Part shown: piece by piece, positions 19,536 through 29,458 of the stretch | Layout of the letters: each line of letters opens with the position of its first letter | Position numbering within the stretch: position 1 is the stretch's first letter | Source of the DNA: Hofstenia miamia | Taxonomy: Eukaryota > Xenacoelomorpha > Acoela > Hofsteniidae | DNA length: 34,964 bases | Assembly: GCA_900660155.1 (NCBI GenBank) | Contig: CABFPE010000149.1 | Span: forward strand, 182,527 to 217,490 | Direction: 5' to 3' | Notes under the pieces: model-generated | Seen by the model: the letters and a program-made list of their open reading frames with translations, nothing else | Databases searched by the model: none | What the model was told of the DNA's origin: nothing | Program-made: the position numbers and the translations under genes

Positions 19536-20129
19536 CCAACATCTATTGAGAATTATCAAGAAGATCTGCAATCCAGATTATATTTAACATAATTGGCCTA
19601 ACTTAAGAGAATTTTGATGTAATCACAACCTATCAATTTTAAAAATATTCCTGATGAGTCATCAATCGATTCTTTTCTATTTATTATATATAGTATCAGT
19701 TTATCAACATTTTCAAGGTCCGCTTATTCTTGTCAGTTGGTTTTTAGGACAGATTTCTGGAATAGGCTTTCCTTTTAAATAGCAGATTAAATCCACAGAG
19801 ATTTCCTAATCTTAGGAAGCAGGTTTCAACCATTTTCAATTTCTCATGTTGTACAAAAGAACTAAATCGATTAATTGAATTGTTGCTCGTTAATCGCGGA
19901 CTGCTTAGTTTTATTAAAATTTAGTGAAAATATTATACTTTTCCTATATACTATTAAATTAGGTCTTTGCTCCAATCAATTCTTTAATCATCAATATTCC
20001 ACAAAGTTATGAAGAATGATCACATACTGTGTCTAGGGGCTGTGCACAAGCATCAAATTTTTACTTCGTAGTTTATTTCTGCATGTAATTGAAAAATTAA
20101 TCCTTAATAACTCATAAAAGGACATTTAG
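19536..20129. other. Intron, nothing recognised
   Basis: AT-rich sequence up to the acceptor GGACATTTAG of the last helicase exon. Confidence 0.4.
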
Positions 20130-20366
20130 CTCTTTGTTGCCACGGCTGTAATTGAAGAAGGAATTGATATTCCAAACTGCGGGCTGGTCATTTCTCTTGA
20201 TCCTCCTGCAAATCCAACCGCATTCGTTCAACTCCGAGGCAGAGCACGGCAGCCCAACAGTGAATTTCATTTGCTTCTTTCAAATGATTACACAAGGGAT
20301 ATTTTAACAAAGTTGCGAAAGGGTGAAGCGAATATGAAAGCCATCATAAAAGAAACGGCAGACTAA
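20130..20366 (+). CDS. helicase exon H: motifs V and VI, and the C-terminus
   Basis: Acceptor GGACATTTAG ends at 20129. The exon reads LFVATAVIEEGIDIPNCGLV (motif V), then LDPPANPTAFVQLRGRARQ with motif VI, the arginine fingers of Dicer/RIG-I-like enzymes. After it come only 37 residues, FHLLLSNDYTRDILTKLRKG and MKAIIKETAD, then TAA at 20364. These resemble the first helices of the RIG-I pincer, after which a regulatory C-terminal domain would be expected but is absent. The polyadenylation signal at 20425 supports this as the real 3' end. Confidence 0.9.
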   Translation, partial: LFVATAVIEEGIDIPNCGLVISLDPPANPTAFVQLRGRARQPNSEFHLLLSNDYTRDILTKLRKGEANMKAIIKETAD

Positions 20367-20424
20367 ATGTAGAAGGACCCAAAGCTGGATACTGTGTAAA
20401 AATTGTTTGTTTTTGACGATATTC

Positions 20425-20430
20425 AATAAA
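20425..20430 (+). terminator. AATAAA polyadenylation signal of the helicase gene
   Basis: A canonical hexamer 59 nt after the stop codon. In such AT-rich DNA the hexamer is common, so position and strand are the main support. Confidence 0.55.
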
Positions 20431-20439
20431 TACTCTACA

Positions 20440-20869
20440 GCATGTTGCATTGTTTCTAAATATTATGAAATAATTTAATAATTTGATGATGTGAACCGAT
20501 TTTTGGACTACTAATACAATTATATTATCAATTTTAGCCTAGAAATCGCAACACTTGGAACCAAACTTTATATTTTACATGTGATTTGTGGAGCAAGAAG
20601 TTTTGCAGCCACCCTCAATGACTGCAGAAGTATAGGTTAAAAATGTCAAGATTTTTTGCTTCAAGAGTAAATGCTTTCTTGCTAATTGAAAGAACTTTTG
20701 AGAAAGAAATTATTTGATTTTACCAATCATAGTAAATATCTAATTTGGCATACGATTTTTGATAATTTATTGAATTTCGATTTTTTAAAATTTCCACGCA
20801 TTTTATACATTTTTTGAAATATATTAGTGTATATAAATGATGTTTTCAAGCGTACACCAAAGCTATTTA
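20440..20869. other. Downstream flank of the helicase, nothing recognised
   Basis: AT-rich sequence without coding similarity. Confidence 0.4.
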
Positions 20870-21175
20870 TTGGTAGGTTGATATGCTGAGTTCAATCTTA
20901 TGGGTAAATGCATTTATATTAGTATTTATAAGACAGGTATCATCTGCACATTGATGAATTTTCCTGCATTTTACATTTTGGATTATGTCATTGACGTAGA
21001 TTGCAAAAAGAATAGGACCTAAAACTGCCCCTGGTCCCCCCACGGTCAGTTAAAATATAATTTGATTTTTTTGGCGTTAAGTATAACTCTTTGTTGTCGA
21101 TTTTGAAGGAAGTTCATTATTAAGTTAATACCTTTGTTATCAAAGTTATAATACGTTAATTTACTTCTGTATATC
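20870..21175 (-). pseudogene. LINE reverse-transcriptase fragment, CR1/jockey-like
   Basis: The minus strand reads MNFLQNRQQRVILNAKKI (the S-x-L-x-x-R-x-QxV block), then AVLGPILFAIYVNDIIQNV, then HQCADDTCLI, and stops after ISTYQ. These are RT motifs 4 and 5, including the catalytic ADD. The 'GvPQGS' before VLGP is altered to VGGPGA. Both the N-terminal RT part and everything after the ADD box are missing, so this is a truncated fossil lying in the opposite direction to the helicase gene. Confidence 0.85.
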
Positions 21176-21208
21176 ATTCAGGATGGTTACGGGTCAACTT
21201 TGCAAACT

Positions 21209-21480
21209 AAAAAAGTATTTTTGGCGATTTCTCTTAATTGGTTTGCATTTTTATGCCGTCACGAAATCAGCCCAACTATAAGAAATCGCTAAAAATACTT
21301 TTTATATGAATTCTTAAAAAATATATAGGTGTTATAAAAGGCAAATTTCCCCAAAGTCTAACAAACATTTCCTTTGAAGAAAGACAGCACTACAATGCGC
21401 ATTGCTTCATGATGCAGAAAGATTTCGTGATGGTATAAAAATGCAGGCCAATTTAGAGCAATTGCTAAAAATATTTTTTA
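21209..21480. repeat. foldback repeat with three related arms
   Basis: 21209-21269 is the reverse complement of 21421-21480 at about 50 of 59 positions (GATTTCGTGA...ATAAAAATGC is shared). A third, shorter inverted copy of the TATTTTTGGCGATTTCT block lies at 21280-21303. The region can therefore form two alternative hairpins. TSDs were not found. Confidence 0.7.
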
Positions 21481-21489
21481 TGCCATGTA

Positions 21490-22180
21490 TTAAGATAACA
21501 CGCAAAATCAATTTTCATACGCCATCGCGCGACAGAAATACTTAGTAGCAAGAAATATTTCGTGTAATGTAAGTATTGTGATTTAAAGATTTTTATGATA
21601 ATTTTATGTATTTTTATGCATTATAAATCATGCATAAAATCTTCAATGTCTACAAAGGCTTTGTATTTATATATTTGACAGCTTTTTCAAATATTTTGCA
21701 ATGAGGATTTGTGGGGCTATAACCCGAACTAGGCATTTTACAATGAACATCATACAATTATATGCAGTTTGAATTAAATTAATTCATTAAATATGCAATG
21801 AATACTGAAATTCGTGGAGAACAGAAATACAAAGGTATGTAATCAGTGGGATATTTGAAAGGAGTGAATTATGGTTGACAAGCATTTCTTTGTTATAATC
21901 ATTTAATGATTTATTTGCAATAAGTATGGTGTAAGCTTTTATTAAAGGATTGCTATAGTTAGTATTTGGGTGTGGAGAGGGAAACTTCCGAATTTCTTGA
22001 GTGCTTTCTCAAGTGATGGAAAATAGCTTTTATAATTAATTTTGCCATAATATGATAATTATAGTAAGCCTTCATCGAGACAGTGAAAGGCAAGAAAAAT
22101 AATTCACAATATTCACCCAAAAAGTGCTAAAAATCTCTGGCCAACAGGCGCACTCTCATGAAAGTGGACTGGCGAGGTAG
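21490..22180. other. Intergenic, nothing recognised
   Basis: AT-rich filler. Confidence 0.4.
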
Positions 22181-22189
22181 TAGAATAAG

Positions 22190-22740
22190 ATCAACATAGA
22201 CCAAAAGGACAATGACATGAGTGTATGGGGGGGATGGGGGGAGAAGAACCGAATAGCTCTGGAGTGTTAAAGATAGAATGGAAGGAAGTAATAATAGGAG
22301 TAGGATGTCTGAGTAGAGAACTGTGGAACAGCACAAAACCGCATGTAGGTGAAAAGCCTGATCAAGAAGTAGATAAAGTGATTGACGCAGTAAGGCAAGC
22401 AGCGGAACAAGTAGATCTTGTCAGTGAAGAAGTAATAAAAGTAAAATATGCATAGATTTAGTTAAAAGAATTATGTTGCCAGTTTCAATAATTAAGAGGA
22501 TCAAGTTTGTAGAAACATCAAAGGTTAGCAAGGAGTAGATGGGATAGAATCCAAAGGCATCACAGAGATGATTAGGTTTGTATTTGCATGTGCAGGCGGG
22601 ATGTTGAAAACTTTAGGTTTTTACATAAAATAGAACACAATGTCATCATGTGAATGAGAATAATTAGATAAAGAGGCTTAGATTAATGAGCAGGCTTTAA
22701 AGACTAAGTCAAGTAAGGCAGTGAAGGATTAGTGTAGTGT
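22190..22740 (+). other. coding-like purine-rich stretch, unrecognised
   Basis: A plus-strand frame at 22225-22455 reads EWKEVIIGVGCLSRELWNST, then KPDQEVDKVIDAVRQAAEQV and a stop. The block up to about 22740 is purine-rich and less AT-rich than its surroundings. It looks like old coding DNA, perhaps from a LINE, but I cannot match it to a family. Confidence 0.3.
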
Positions 22741-23030
22741 GAAAATTTTTTTTCGATTTTTAAGCAAGTGTGGTTCTTAAAAAATGCCTCGACTTCTAAA
22801 ATAGCACCTTTCAAGTTTTTATGTAGTTGCCATATGAACTCAATTGGCTATCTTCTGTTTTTACTTGTTTGGGGCAAAATTGCGAAATCCTCCACACATT
22901 CTCCAAATTTGTATTTATGCCCACATACTGTACACCATCTTATAGCGGTTTGAAAAACCAAGGAAAAGCATATAAACTTTCCCAGGTTTCCCTTATTTTT
23001 CTTGTTAAAATAGCCACTCAAAGATTCTAC

Positions 23031-23802
23031 CAGAGATGAATTGGGCGGTTCGACCCATGGGGCAGGGTGGGTGGGGCATGTCGGAGCGGGTGTGGGGCAA
23101 GATTTTTTAAAGTGGTTATCCATTGGGCGAACGTGGGGCAAAAACACTTTTTAGTTAAGACAGATTGAAGTAAGAGATTGCCAATTTTAGAGATTGTAAA
23201 AGTTTTTTTTACATTAAAGTTCCCTGCTTAAAAATGTGATTTTCTTGGAAATTTAATCGCATTTTGAAAAAATTAATTACCATGAATTTGTAAGTCTTGG
23301 TGAAATTTGATTCTATTCAATGATATCAGAAAGATCATTTTGATGTGATTTGTAGTCAATAGGCTTTGCAATTACATTGGAAGGAGTGCAATTGTCCTTG
23401 GTATAAATGTATTACATAAAATATTAACTTTATAAAAAGCTCTTTAGAGTTAAAATTAAACTTCATTTTTCTATAAATAATGTTATTAATACGCATAGGC
23501 ATAATTTTTTATAAGATTCCTATTGTTAGTAATAGTAGAGATGATATTTTAAAAAATTATTCTGTATCTTCTAGGAAGAAAGGATCCATTCAAAATTTTT
23601 GGTGTAGTGCAAAGAAAATTGTCTAGAACAAATATAGGGCAATATAATATCGTACTAAGTAGTTTTGCGGCAGAATTTTTTAGTAGGCTGGTTTAGAATA
23701 TAAAACGTGGGGTGGATGTCAACACAAGGAAATGGGGCAGGGCACAAAGTCTGTGGGGCGTGGCAGGGAAGTTCACAAAAATAGGCCCCACTTCCATCTC
23801 TG
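23031..23802. mobile_element. 772-bp hAT-type MITE
   Basis: Left end CAGAGATGAATTGGGC; reverse complement of the right end CAGAGATGGAAGTGGGGC, sharing CAGAGATG and the TGGG that follows. Flanking octamers GATTCTAC (23023-23030) and GATTGTAC (23803-23810) agree at 7 of 8. Both subterminal regions carry repeated TGGGGCA/GTGGGGC motifs (for example 23058-23145 and 23706-23760), probably transposase-binding sites. Confidence 0.85.
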
Positions 23803-23810
23803 GATTGTAC

Positions 23811-24812
23811 TCAAATTCGCAGTTATGTAATTGAACTGTTTAATGTAATTCAATTTTATCAGGTGGTGCTTTCAGATCCTTGGTCTGTCTAAGGCCAAAG
23901 GAATATGCTAACCAATAGCTTTATGGGTTTTTCCAAGACATTGAATTCAGTCACATTTTCAAAAAAAAACTCTTCATAAAGCCATTGCCACAATGTTTTT
24001 AATGTGCTTGTACCTGTAAGAATAATTTTTAGTCATAAATTACGATGGCCTCTTCTTTTCGCAATGAATCAATGTCATTGTGAATTGATCATTTAAATAA
24101 TCACAGGGCACGCATGTCTATTGACATAAAGAACTACATAGTTCTTGTGTATGTAAATTCAAAATCACCAATACCCACAGTGCCTTATTTAAATTTCACT
24201 CAATACTGCTTTGAATTCTTTCACAAACATTTGCTTTAAATCTGCAGACAATAGTATTAGTATTTTTCAACTAATTATTTTTATGAAAATACCAGAGTAG
24301 GGAGTAGCCTAGAGGGCAATGCGCGAGTACGCAGAGGAAAAAGGCAGATTAGTTCTCAAGAATCAACCCTCAGAAAGATTCTATTTAGTTTAATGGTACA
24401 GCTAATCTAGCACATAAAGCAATGATTTTTCTTTCATTTTCCACATGTATAATAATATATTTGTGGTGATAATAGGCTACGTAGCAAGGTCAATTTATCT
24501 ATTATTTATGTACATTTTATACATATTCATTGTATGTGAGATACTTAAATTTATCTTGACTACAATTGAAACAAAAAAGAATAAGTTGCTTAAGCACCAG
24601 TTAAGAATGAAAATGACATCTTCTTTGACTATGGATCCCAAATGAAGAAGACAATGAAATGCTCTCCAGTCGGCCAGACGCCATGTTGACATTGTAACTA
24701 CATAGGAAGTTAATAAATTTATCTATTAGTTTTTGAGACTTTTGCAATAAGAACTTGTTATATAGTAGGAATCAGCATATGTAAGACATTTCTTAGATAT
24801 CATTGTATCGTA
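23811..24812. other. Intergenic, nothing recognised
   Basis: AT-rich sequence with no supported gene. Confidence 0.4.
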
Positions 24813-24842
24813 CAGTAGTCCTCGTTATCCGCAATCAAATGC
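24813..24842 (+). mobile_element. possible single terminus of a pogo/Tigger-like element
   Basis: CAGTAGTCCTCGTTATCCGC directly follows TA (24811-24812) and resembles the CAGTAGTCCCTCG... ends of pogo/Tigger elements. I found no matching inverted end in the following sequence and no transposase, so only one end may survive. Confidence 0.3.
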
Positions 24843-25289
24843 AATGACCGAAAGAGGAGATTTTCAATAAAAATAATGTATGCAAAATGGCATTGATGGA
24901 ATACAACAACACGCCTTTATCTTTCTGTGCATATTTACCATCTCAACTATTCTTTAGCCAGCGCCTACGTTCAAATATACTTATATGACAAGGAGGTCAC
25001 TCATACCAAAAATAGTTTCACAAACTGAATTTAAAAGAAGTGAATGACAATATAGATTATCCCCAGAAAAGTCTTACAATTGACAAACACGTAAATTACA
25101 AGAACTAAATCCAGGAGCAAGTATCATTAGGCAATGCAATTGGAACAATAATTGGGAAAGCTAAAGCTCCCAGGTCTTGCATGATATGGATAAATAATAG
25201 CATTATTCGTAGGAATAGACGCCATGTGATTTATTTGGGAAACAATTCTGAGCTTTCAAAGCACGCCACCTATTTTAAGACTTCGATGA

Positions 25290-25654
25290 TATACCTCTAC
25301 ATACTGAAGACCTTCCTACAGTAGAACGAGAAGGTAGCTGTAAAGATAAAGAGATTGAGGATGAAGCTCAAGAATATGCTAGTCCAAGCATTGAATATAG
25401 GAAAGGACAACCCCAGCTTAAAAGAAAACCGTCCCAGTTTTTTGGATGCCTTATTGATTCTCGTCAAAGATTCACTTGACTCAAAAGTTGAAGAGGGGGA
25501 TGTTGTATTGGTAACAGTAATCATTACACATTATATTTACCCTGCATCCTGCAATCTGCAACAAATGCTTGGTCAAGGAGTTCATTGGATCGGTGCTTGT
25601 CAAACGTACTTGTTATTGATTGTGCATTTCATCTATACATATGCATCACTGTAA
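25290..25654 (+). other. coding-like stretch, unrecognised
   Basis: Two plus-strand frames. One reads EDLPTVEREGSCKDKEIEDE and ends near QFFGCLIDSRQRFT. The other (25355-25654) begins MRMKLKNMLVQALNIGKDNP. Composition is less AT-rich than neighbours and acidic residues dominate. It may be a decayed transposon gene near the possible Tigger-like end at 24813, but no family is recognisable. Confidence 0.3.
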
Positions 25655-25705
25655 CTTTACAGTTCTTATTAAAATATTAGTTAACTTAAACCTTTATCTT
25701 ACACT

Positions 25706-26090
25706 AGAGATGAAATTATAGTTGGAATGAGCCCAAAATTTTTACATGTTTACTTATTAATTCACTTTTCAATGCTAAGTGAGGTTAAACACCACACAAA
25801 TGTACAACATAATAATGTCTTATAATGCTACATCAAATCATATATATTTTAATTCTCATTAAAATATAACTAACTAAGCTAACTTAAGCGTACAAAATTT
25901 AAATACACTGAAAAATTTAAAAATTGTTAAAGGTTTGCAAAGAATTGATATGTAGAAAATATATACATTTATATTTTGCTAGAAATATAATTTCATTTGA
26001 GTAAAACAGTTTATATATAATGCAAATAATATTTCCGACAAAACTGGGAGAACACTGGACGGCCGGCATTAGTTATCAACGGCCAACATA
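25706..26090. mobile_element. diverged relative of the 832-bp hAT MITE
   Basis: 26030-26086 (GGACGGCCGGCATTAGTTAT, then CAACGGCCAACA) aligns with the subterminal region of the 18696-19527 element (GCCGGCCGGTATTAGCTGTT, then GCCGGCCAACTA). Upstream AT-rich parts are also similar by eye. No clean ends or TSD were found. Confidence 0.4.
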
Positions 26091-26241
26091 AACAAAATCG
26101 TAAATCTATATAGAACAACCTCTGCATGATGTTGATTGACAAAAAATATGGTGAAGCAAAGAATCATAATTTGGAAACTGGTCAGAACTTTTTCCCACAG
26201 TCACAACAACGGGTGAACATTCTATATGATGGAGAACACTT

Positions 26242-26330
26242 GATGATATTTGATATTTTCATTTATAAATTTAGTGGTAAGGGCTGCGTTTCAAACACTT
26301 TTTTATTGTTGAAGACTACCTTTAATTAGT
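26242..26330. repeat. 89-bp direct repeat at an assembly join, copy 1
   Basis: Ends at the N in 26331 and is identical to 26949-27037, which begins right after the N in 26948. The 616 bases between the Ns were probably placed between two contigs that overlap. Confidence 0.9.
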
Positions 26331-26948
26331 NTCACACTGACTTGATAGCCTCTAACACATTGGGGATGGCACTTGTATGCATAACAAAATTTTTTACATA
26401 TATTTCAGAAGGGAAAAGTCATTTTTCATATTTTCAAAAAGCTGTAACTTCCCATCAACATTCTGTTAATCGACGTAGTTCATTTGAAAATAGTAAATCA
26501 AAATCAAAGGACAATGATGCTGATTGGTGAAATGGTCAGATGATGAAATAGTCTGGGTGTTATTGGCCAGAGCGTAAAATAAGATTGTTGGGCAAACATG
26601 TAGAAAGTATTATTATGCACTCCGTAGATGTTGGTAAAATAGTTCTACAAATGCAATGCACTGTTTCTTGAACAAAGTGGCATCTCCAATATTATTAATT
26701 ATTTTGCTACAACGTCCTTGCATAGATTTTTAATTTTGTTACTTATGTTAATTTCCGTAGGACAGACCATACTTCTCTGAATGCTCCAGTAAAATTAATT
26801 GACAGTTACTTTGAACATTTTAAAGGAAAGAGGCAGAAAATTACAAATAACTTTCAATGCACGTGGTGTTTTCAGCACCGCTTAATATTTTGATCAATAT
26901 ATCAAAAATGTAATTAGCCTTTATAGTGTAATGTGATTCGCACACACN

Positions 26949-27037
26949 GATGATATTTGATATTTTCATTTATAAATTTAGTGGTAAGGGCTGCGTTTCA
27001 AACACTTTTTTATTGTTGAAGACTACCTTTAATTAGT
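26949..27037. repeat. 89-bp direct repeat at an assembly join, copy 2
   Basis: Second copy of 26242-26330, beginning directly after an N. Confidence 0.9.
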
Positions 27038-28640
27038 TCTCAAACAAGCAAAAAAGATTCTTCAAAAATTAAATTTTTTTCAGCTCATGGCCGTTTTCTT
27101 GATATAATTTGTGTTATACTAAATGTCACATTGCCGAAAATATACACGAAATTTAAACTCCACAGATTGGTTATCTTTCAGTTAGAAAATTTCAAAGATT
27201 TTCTTCAAGCATGCCAACACCACTTTTCAAGCGATTGTAGGCATGAGAAACAAAGGTCCTATAAATTTTGTAATTATAGGATTTTTACACATATATGTAT
27301 GGATTAGACAACTAAATTCATGCTAATACTAAATAACTATTATTGATAAGATACATCGCTATTGAAATATATCCCTTTAAGACATAATGTGTACAAATGT
27401 ACACAGTCAATTCCAATCAAAATATTAACAATAGGAAATATTTCTTAATGCTATCAGAAACAATTGAGAGTAGCAGTGCTGAGCCACCATATAAGTATTT
27501 TTTAGTACTTCCATACAATAAGCATGTCCAAGTCTTGCATTTTTAAGATGTTAGTATCACTTTATTTTTCATATAAAATTATAGGCATAAGTAGAAATGT
27601 GGCACCTATGCATTACTTCTGATAGTAATTAGCCTACTCCAAAGCCTATTATAACATGAAGTTATTGCTTACGGGATAGCTTGAAAAACCTATCTTAAAC
27701 AATGTTTTGCTATTTGTGAACATTGTGTATTGATAACCAAGTTTGGATATTTAGGTACCTGATTAATCCATCTAAGAAACATTTGAACTTATGAGAAAAT
27801 TAGACACAGATAAGTTGGATTTTGTGATGACGAACTATACTTGCTTTCGTCAATCAATACTAAATGCACATCATTTTTGCGCATACCAATATTTTAAATC
27901 GGGTCACTGCGTCAATTTTTTTATTACCGGGTTACTTCATAATTTCTTAATCTTTTGTAACCCGGTTGAGACTTCTTTACTCATATATCTGCTAGGTATA
28001 ATGTGAGAAATCGTCAAGAATTCCCAAACATCACTGAAGAATTGATAGACTGAACGATGTTGTTAAACACTCGCATTCCATTGCTGTACTATACATTCTC
28101 ATAATTTCTAGTACGCATATACATTATTATAACTTTGTATTTATGAGATTTACATGTATATTATGATTTTATGTTTTTAAATTTGGGAATTTGATTTAAA
28201 TTTTGTGTGCATATTATTGAAATAAGTAAATGAGCTCCCATTGATAATTTTTCTGTGTGTGTCACTGCGTCCATGTTGCATACAGTTTTTTATAAAACAT
28301 TGAATGTTGTAGTCCCAACATCAAAATTTCGTAGTAAGCATAAAGTTATTTTAAGCTAAAAATACACCTAGTTGCGCAATCCGAGAATTTATTCTTAGAA
28401 TTCAAGTATATATATATAGCCTTTCACAGTCGAGTAAAGCTAGTAATTCCTTTGCATTGATGTGAGTGTTTTTGTGTTTTTTAATTCTGAGCAATACAAA
28501 ATTATGAGATGCAATTATTGATGATAGTATTGAAGACGAAATAGGAAATGTTTTTTTATAGATATGACTTTACGACACTGCAATTTGATGTAGTAGTCCT
28601 AAGATATTTTCTGGAATTGTATAGTACTTAACCCTTGCGG
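27038..28640. other. Intergenic, little recognised
   Basis: AT-rich. One small hairpin with 9-bp GC-rich arms, CCGGGTTAC (27927-27935) and GTAACCCGG (27957-27965), and a short TA tract near 28411. Confidence 0.45.
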
Positions 28641-28649
28641 TAGTGTTAA

Positions 28650-28781
28650 ATTGTCGTCAAGTCACATTTAAGGCCCACTTCTCAGCGTTCTTCTTCTATT
28701 GACTCGCCTCGTTCTTATGCTTCAGTAGCTTCAAAAGGTAAGTCATTCCTAACTCCTGAAAACTTGCAATGCATCACATAA
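28650..28781 (+). pseudogene. possible LINE ORF1 remnant
   Basis: A 43-codon open piece reads LRPTSQRSSSIDSPRSYASV then ASKGKSFLTPENLQCIT and stops. The Ser/Pro/Arg-rich stretch followed by 'SYA.VAS' is like the linker of CR1-type ORF1 proteins. The GTAAGT inside could instead mark the 3' edge of a host exon. Confidence 0.3.
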
Positions 28782-29085
28782 TCAGTCGTATCTAATCTTT
28801 GACATCACTGCAATGCTTAGTTTCCTCATCTCATCACGTTTTCCCCAATTCATTCATCGTCAAAGATCTAGTAACTTATTCAGGTGCAGTTTTTGGTATA
28901 CTATAATTATTGTTACTATATTAATTAAAGGACAGCTTGATATAACCATATATGAATCCCTCAAAAAATTCAAATTAAACTCCACGAAAATTACAAAAGT
29001 GCATTCATATTATTATACAATCAAATTCTAGTATTTACTAGGTAATCATTTAAAATCTTTTTTAAAATTTCGACTAATTATTTCT

Positions 29086-29112
29086 GGAGACATTGAAAGT
29101 AACCCAGGGTCA
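29086..29112 (+). other. 2A-like motif at the start of LINE ORF2 (GDIESNPGS)
   Basis: In frame 1 the sequence LIISGDIESNPGS precedes the endonuclease. D-V/I-E-x-N-P-G-P is the 2A ribosome-skipping motif, known at this place in some APE-type non-LTR retrotransposons. Here the last Pro is Ser, so skipping should be lost in this copy. A frameshift before 29150 separates it from the endonuclease frame. Confidence 0.65.
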
Positions 29113-29358
29113 ACAATTTCGGAAAATAGAATTAATGATGTATATGAATGCTAGAAGTCCTAGTGCAAATCGCAATGAATTGATTAAAATGGTATATAAA
29201 ATCGGAAATAACGCAATATATGTTTTTACTGAAACCTGGCTAAACGATTTTGACAGTCTGAAAACATTATATAATCCTAATTCTAGCCATTTCGATATTT
29301 ATTTTAAAAATAGATCTGAACGGGGTGGCGGTTTAATGATGTTAATTCCCAAATAAAT
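29093..29358 (+). pseudogene. LINE ORF2: N-terminal part of AP-like endonuclease
   Basis: Reads YMNARSPSANRNELIKMVYK, then IYVFTETWLNDFDSLK, then RSERGGGLMMLIPK and a stop. N-A-R-S-L, E-T-W-L (catalytic Glu) and R-GGG-hydrophobic are the first three APE endonuclease motifs. A frame break follows; the domain resumes after the assembly join at about 30449. Confidence 0.85.
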
Positions 29359-29458
29359 AAAAACGGAGAGAAGATTTAGAATTGAATCATGAAATATTTG
29401 ATATTATGTGGATTGAATTAAAATCTTTCCTACAACAACGAGCTCATAAACATTTGCN

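Larger units (their letters stand above)
6561..20366 (+). other. Gene span: zinc-finger/SF2 helicase of the Dicer/RIG-I-like group, eight exons
   Basis: Eight plus-strand exons (6561-6821, 13611-13756, 13858-13945, 15532-15693, 15888-16474, 17452-17644, 17685-17806, 20130-20366) have GT-AG borders and compatible phases (1,0,1,1,0,1,0). They join into about 598 codons without a stop. Numbering from the first exon: U1-type zinc finger C10/C13/H26/H32; N-terminal helicase block RPYQ at about 70; motif I LPTGTGKT (about 85-92); Ia LTDRVLLLLQQ; II DEVHH (188-192); III GLTPSPTG (220-227); IV VLVVARTR (455-462); V VATAVIEEGIDIP (523-535); VI QLRGRARQ (554-561). Such helicases are ATP-driven double-stranded-RNA binders used in RNA interference and RNA sensing. 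No CARD, C-terminal regulatory domain, DUF283, PAZ or RNase III segment is seen: only 37 residues follow motif VI. Upstream exon(s) are probably missing because the first confident exon begins inside a codon. Exact orthology is unknown. Confidence 0.85.

Noticed and set aside
28810..29031. Plus-strand frame of 72 codons before the LINE endonuclease as a host gene
   Set aside because: It is AT-rich with no conserved pattern and lies in the LINE 5' region between the ORF1-like piece and the 2A-like motif.
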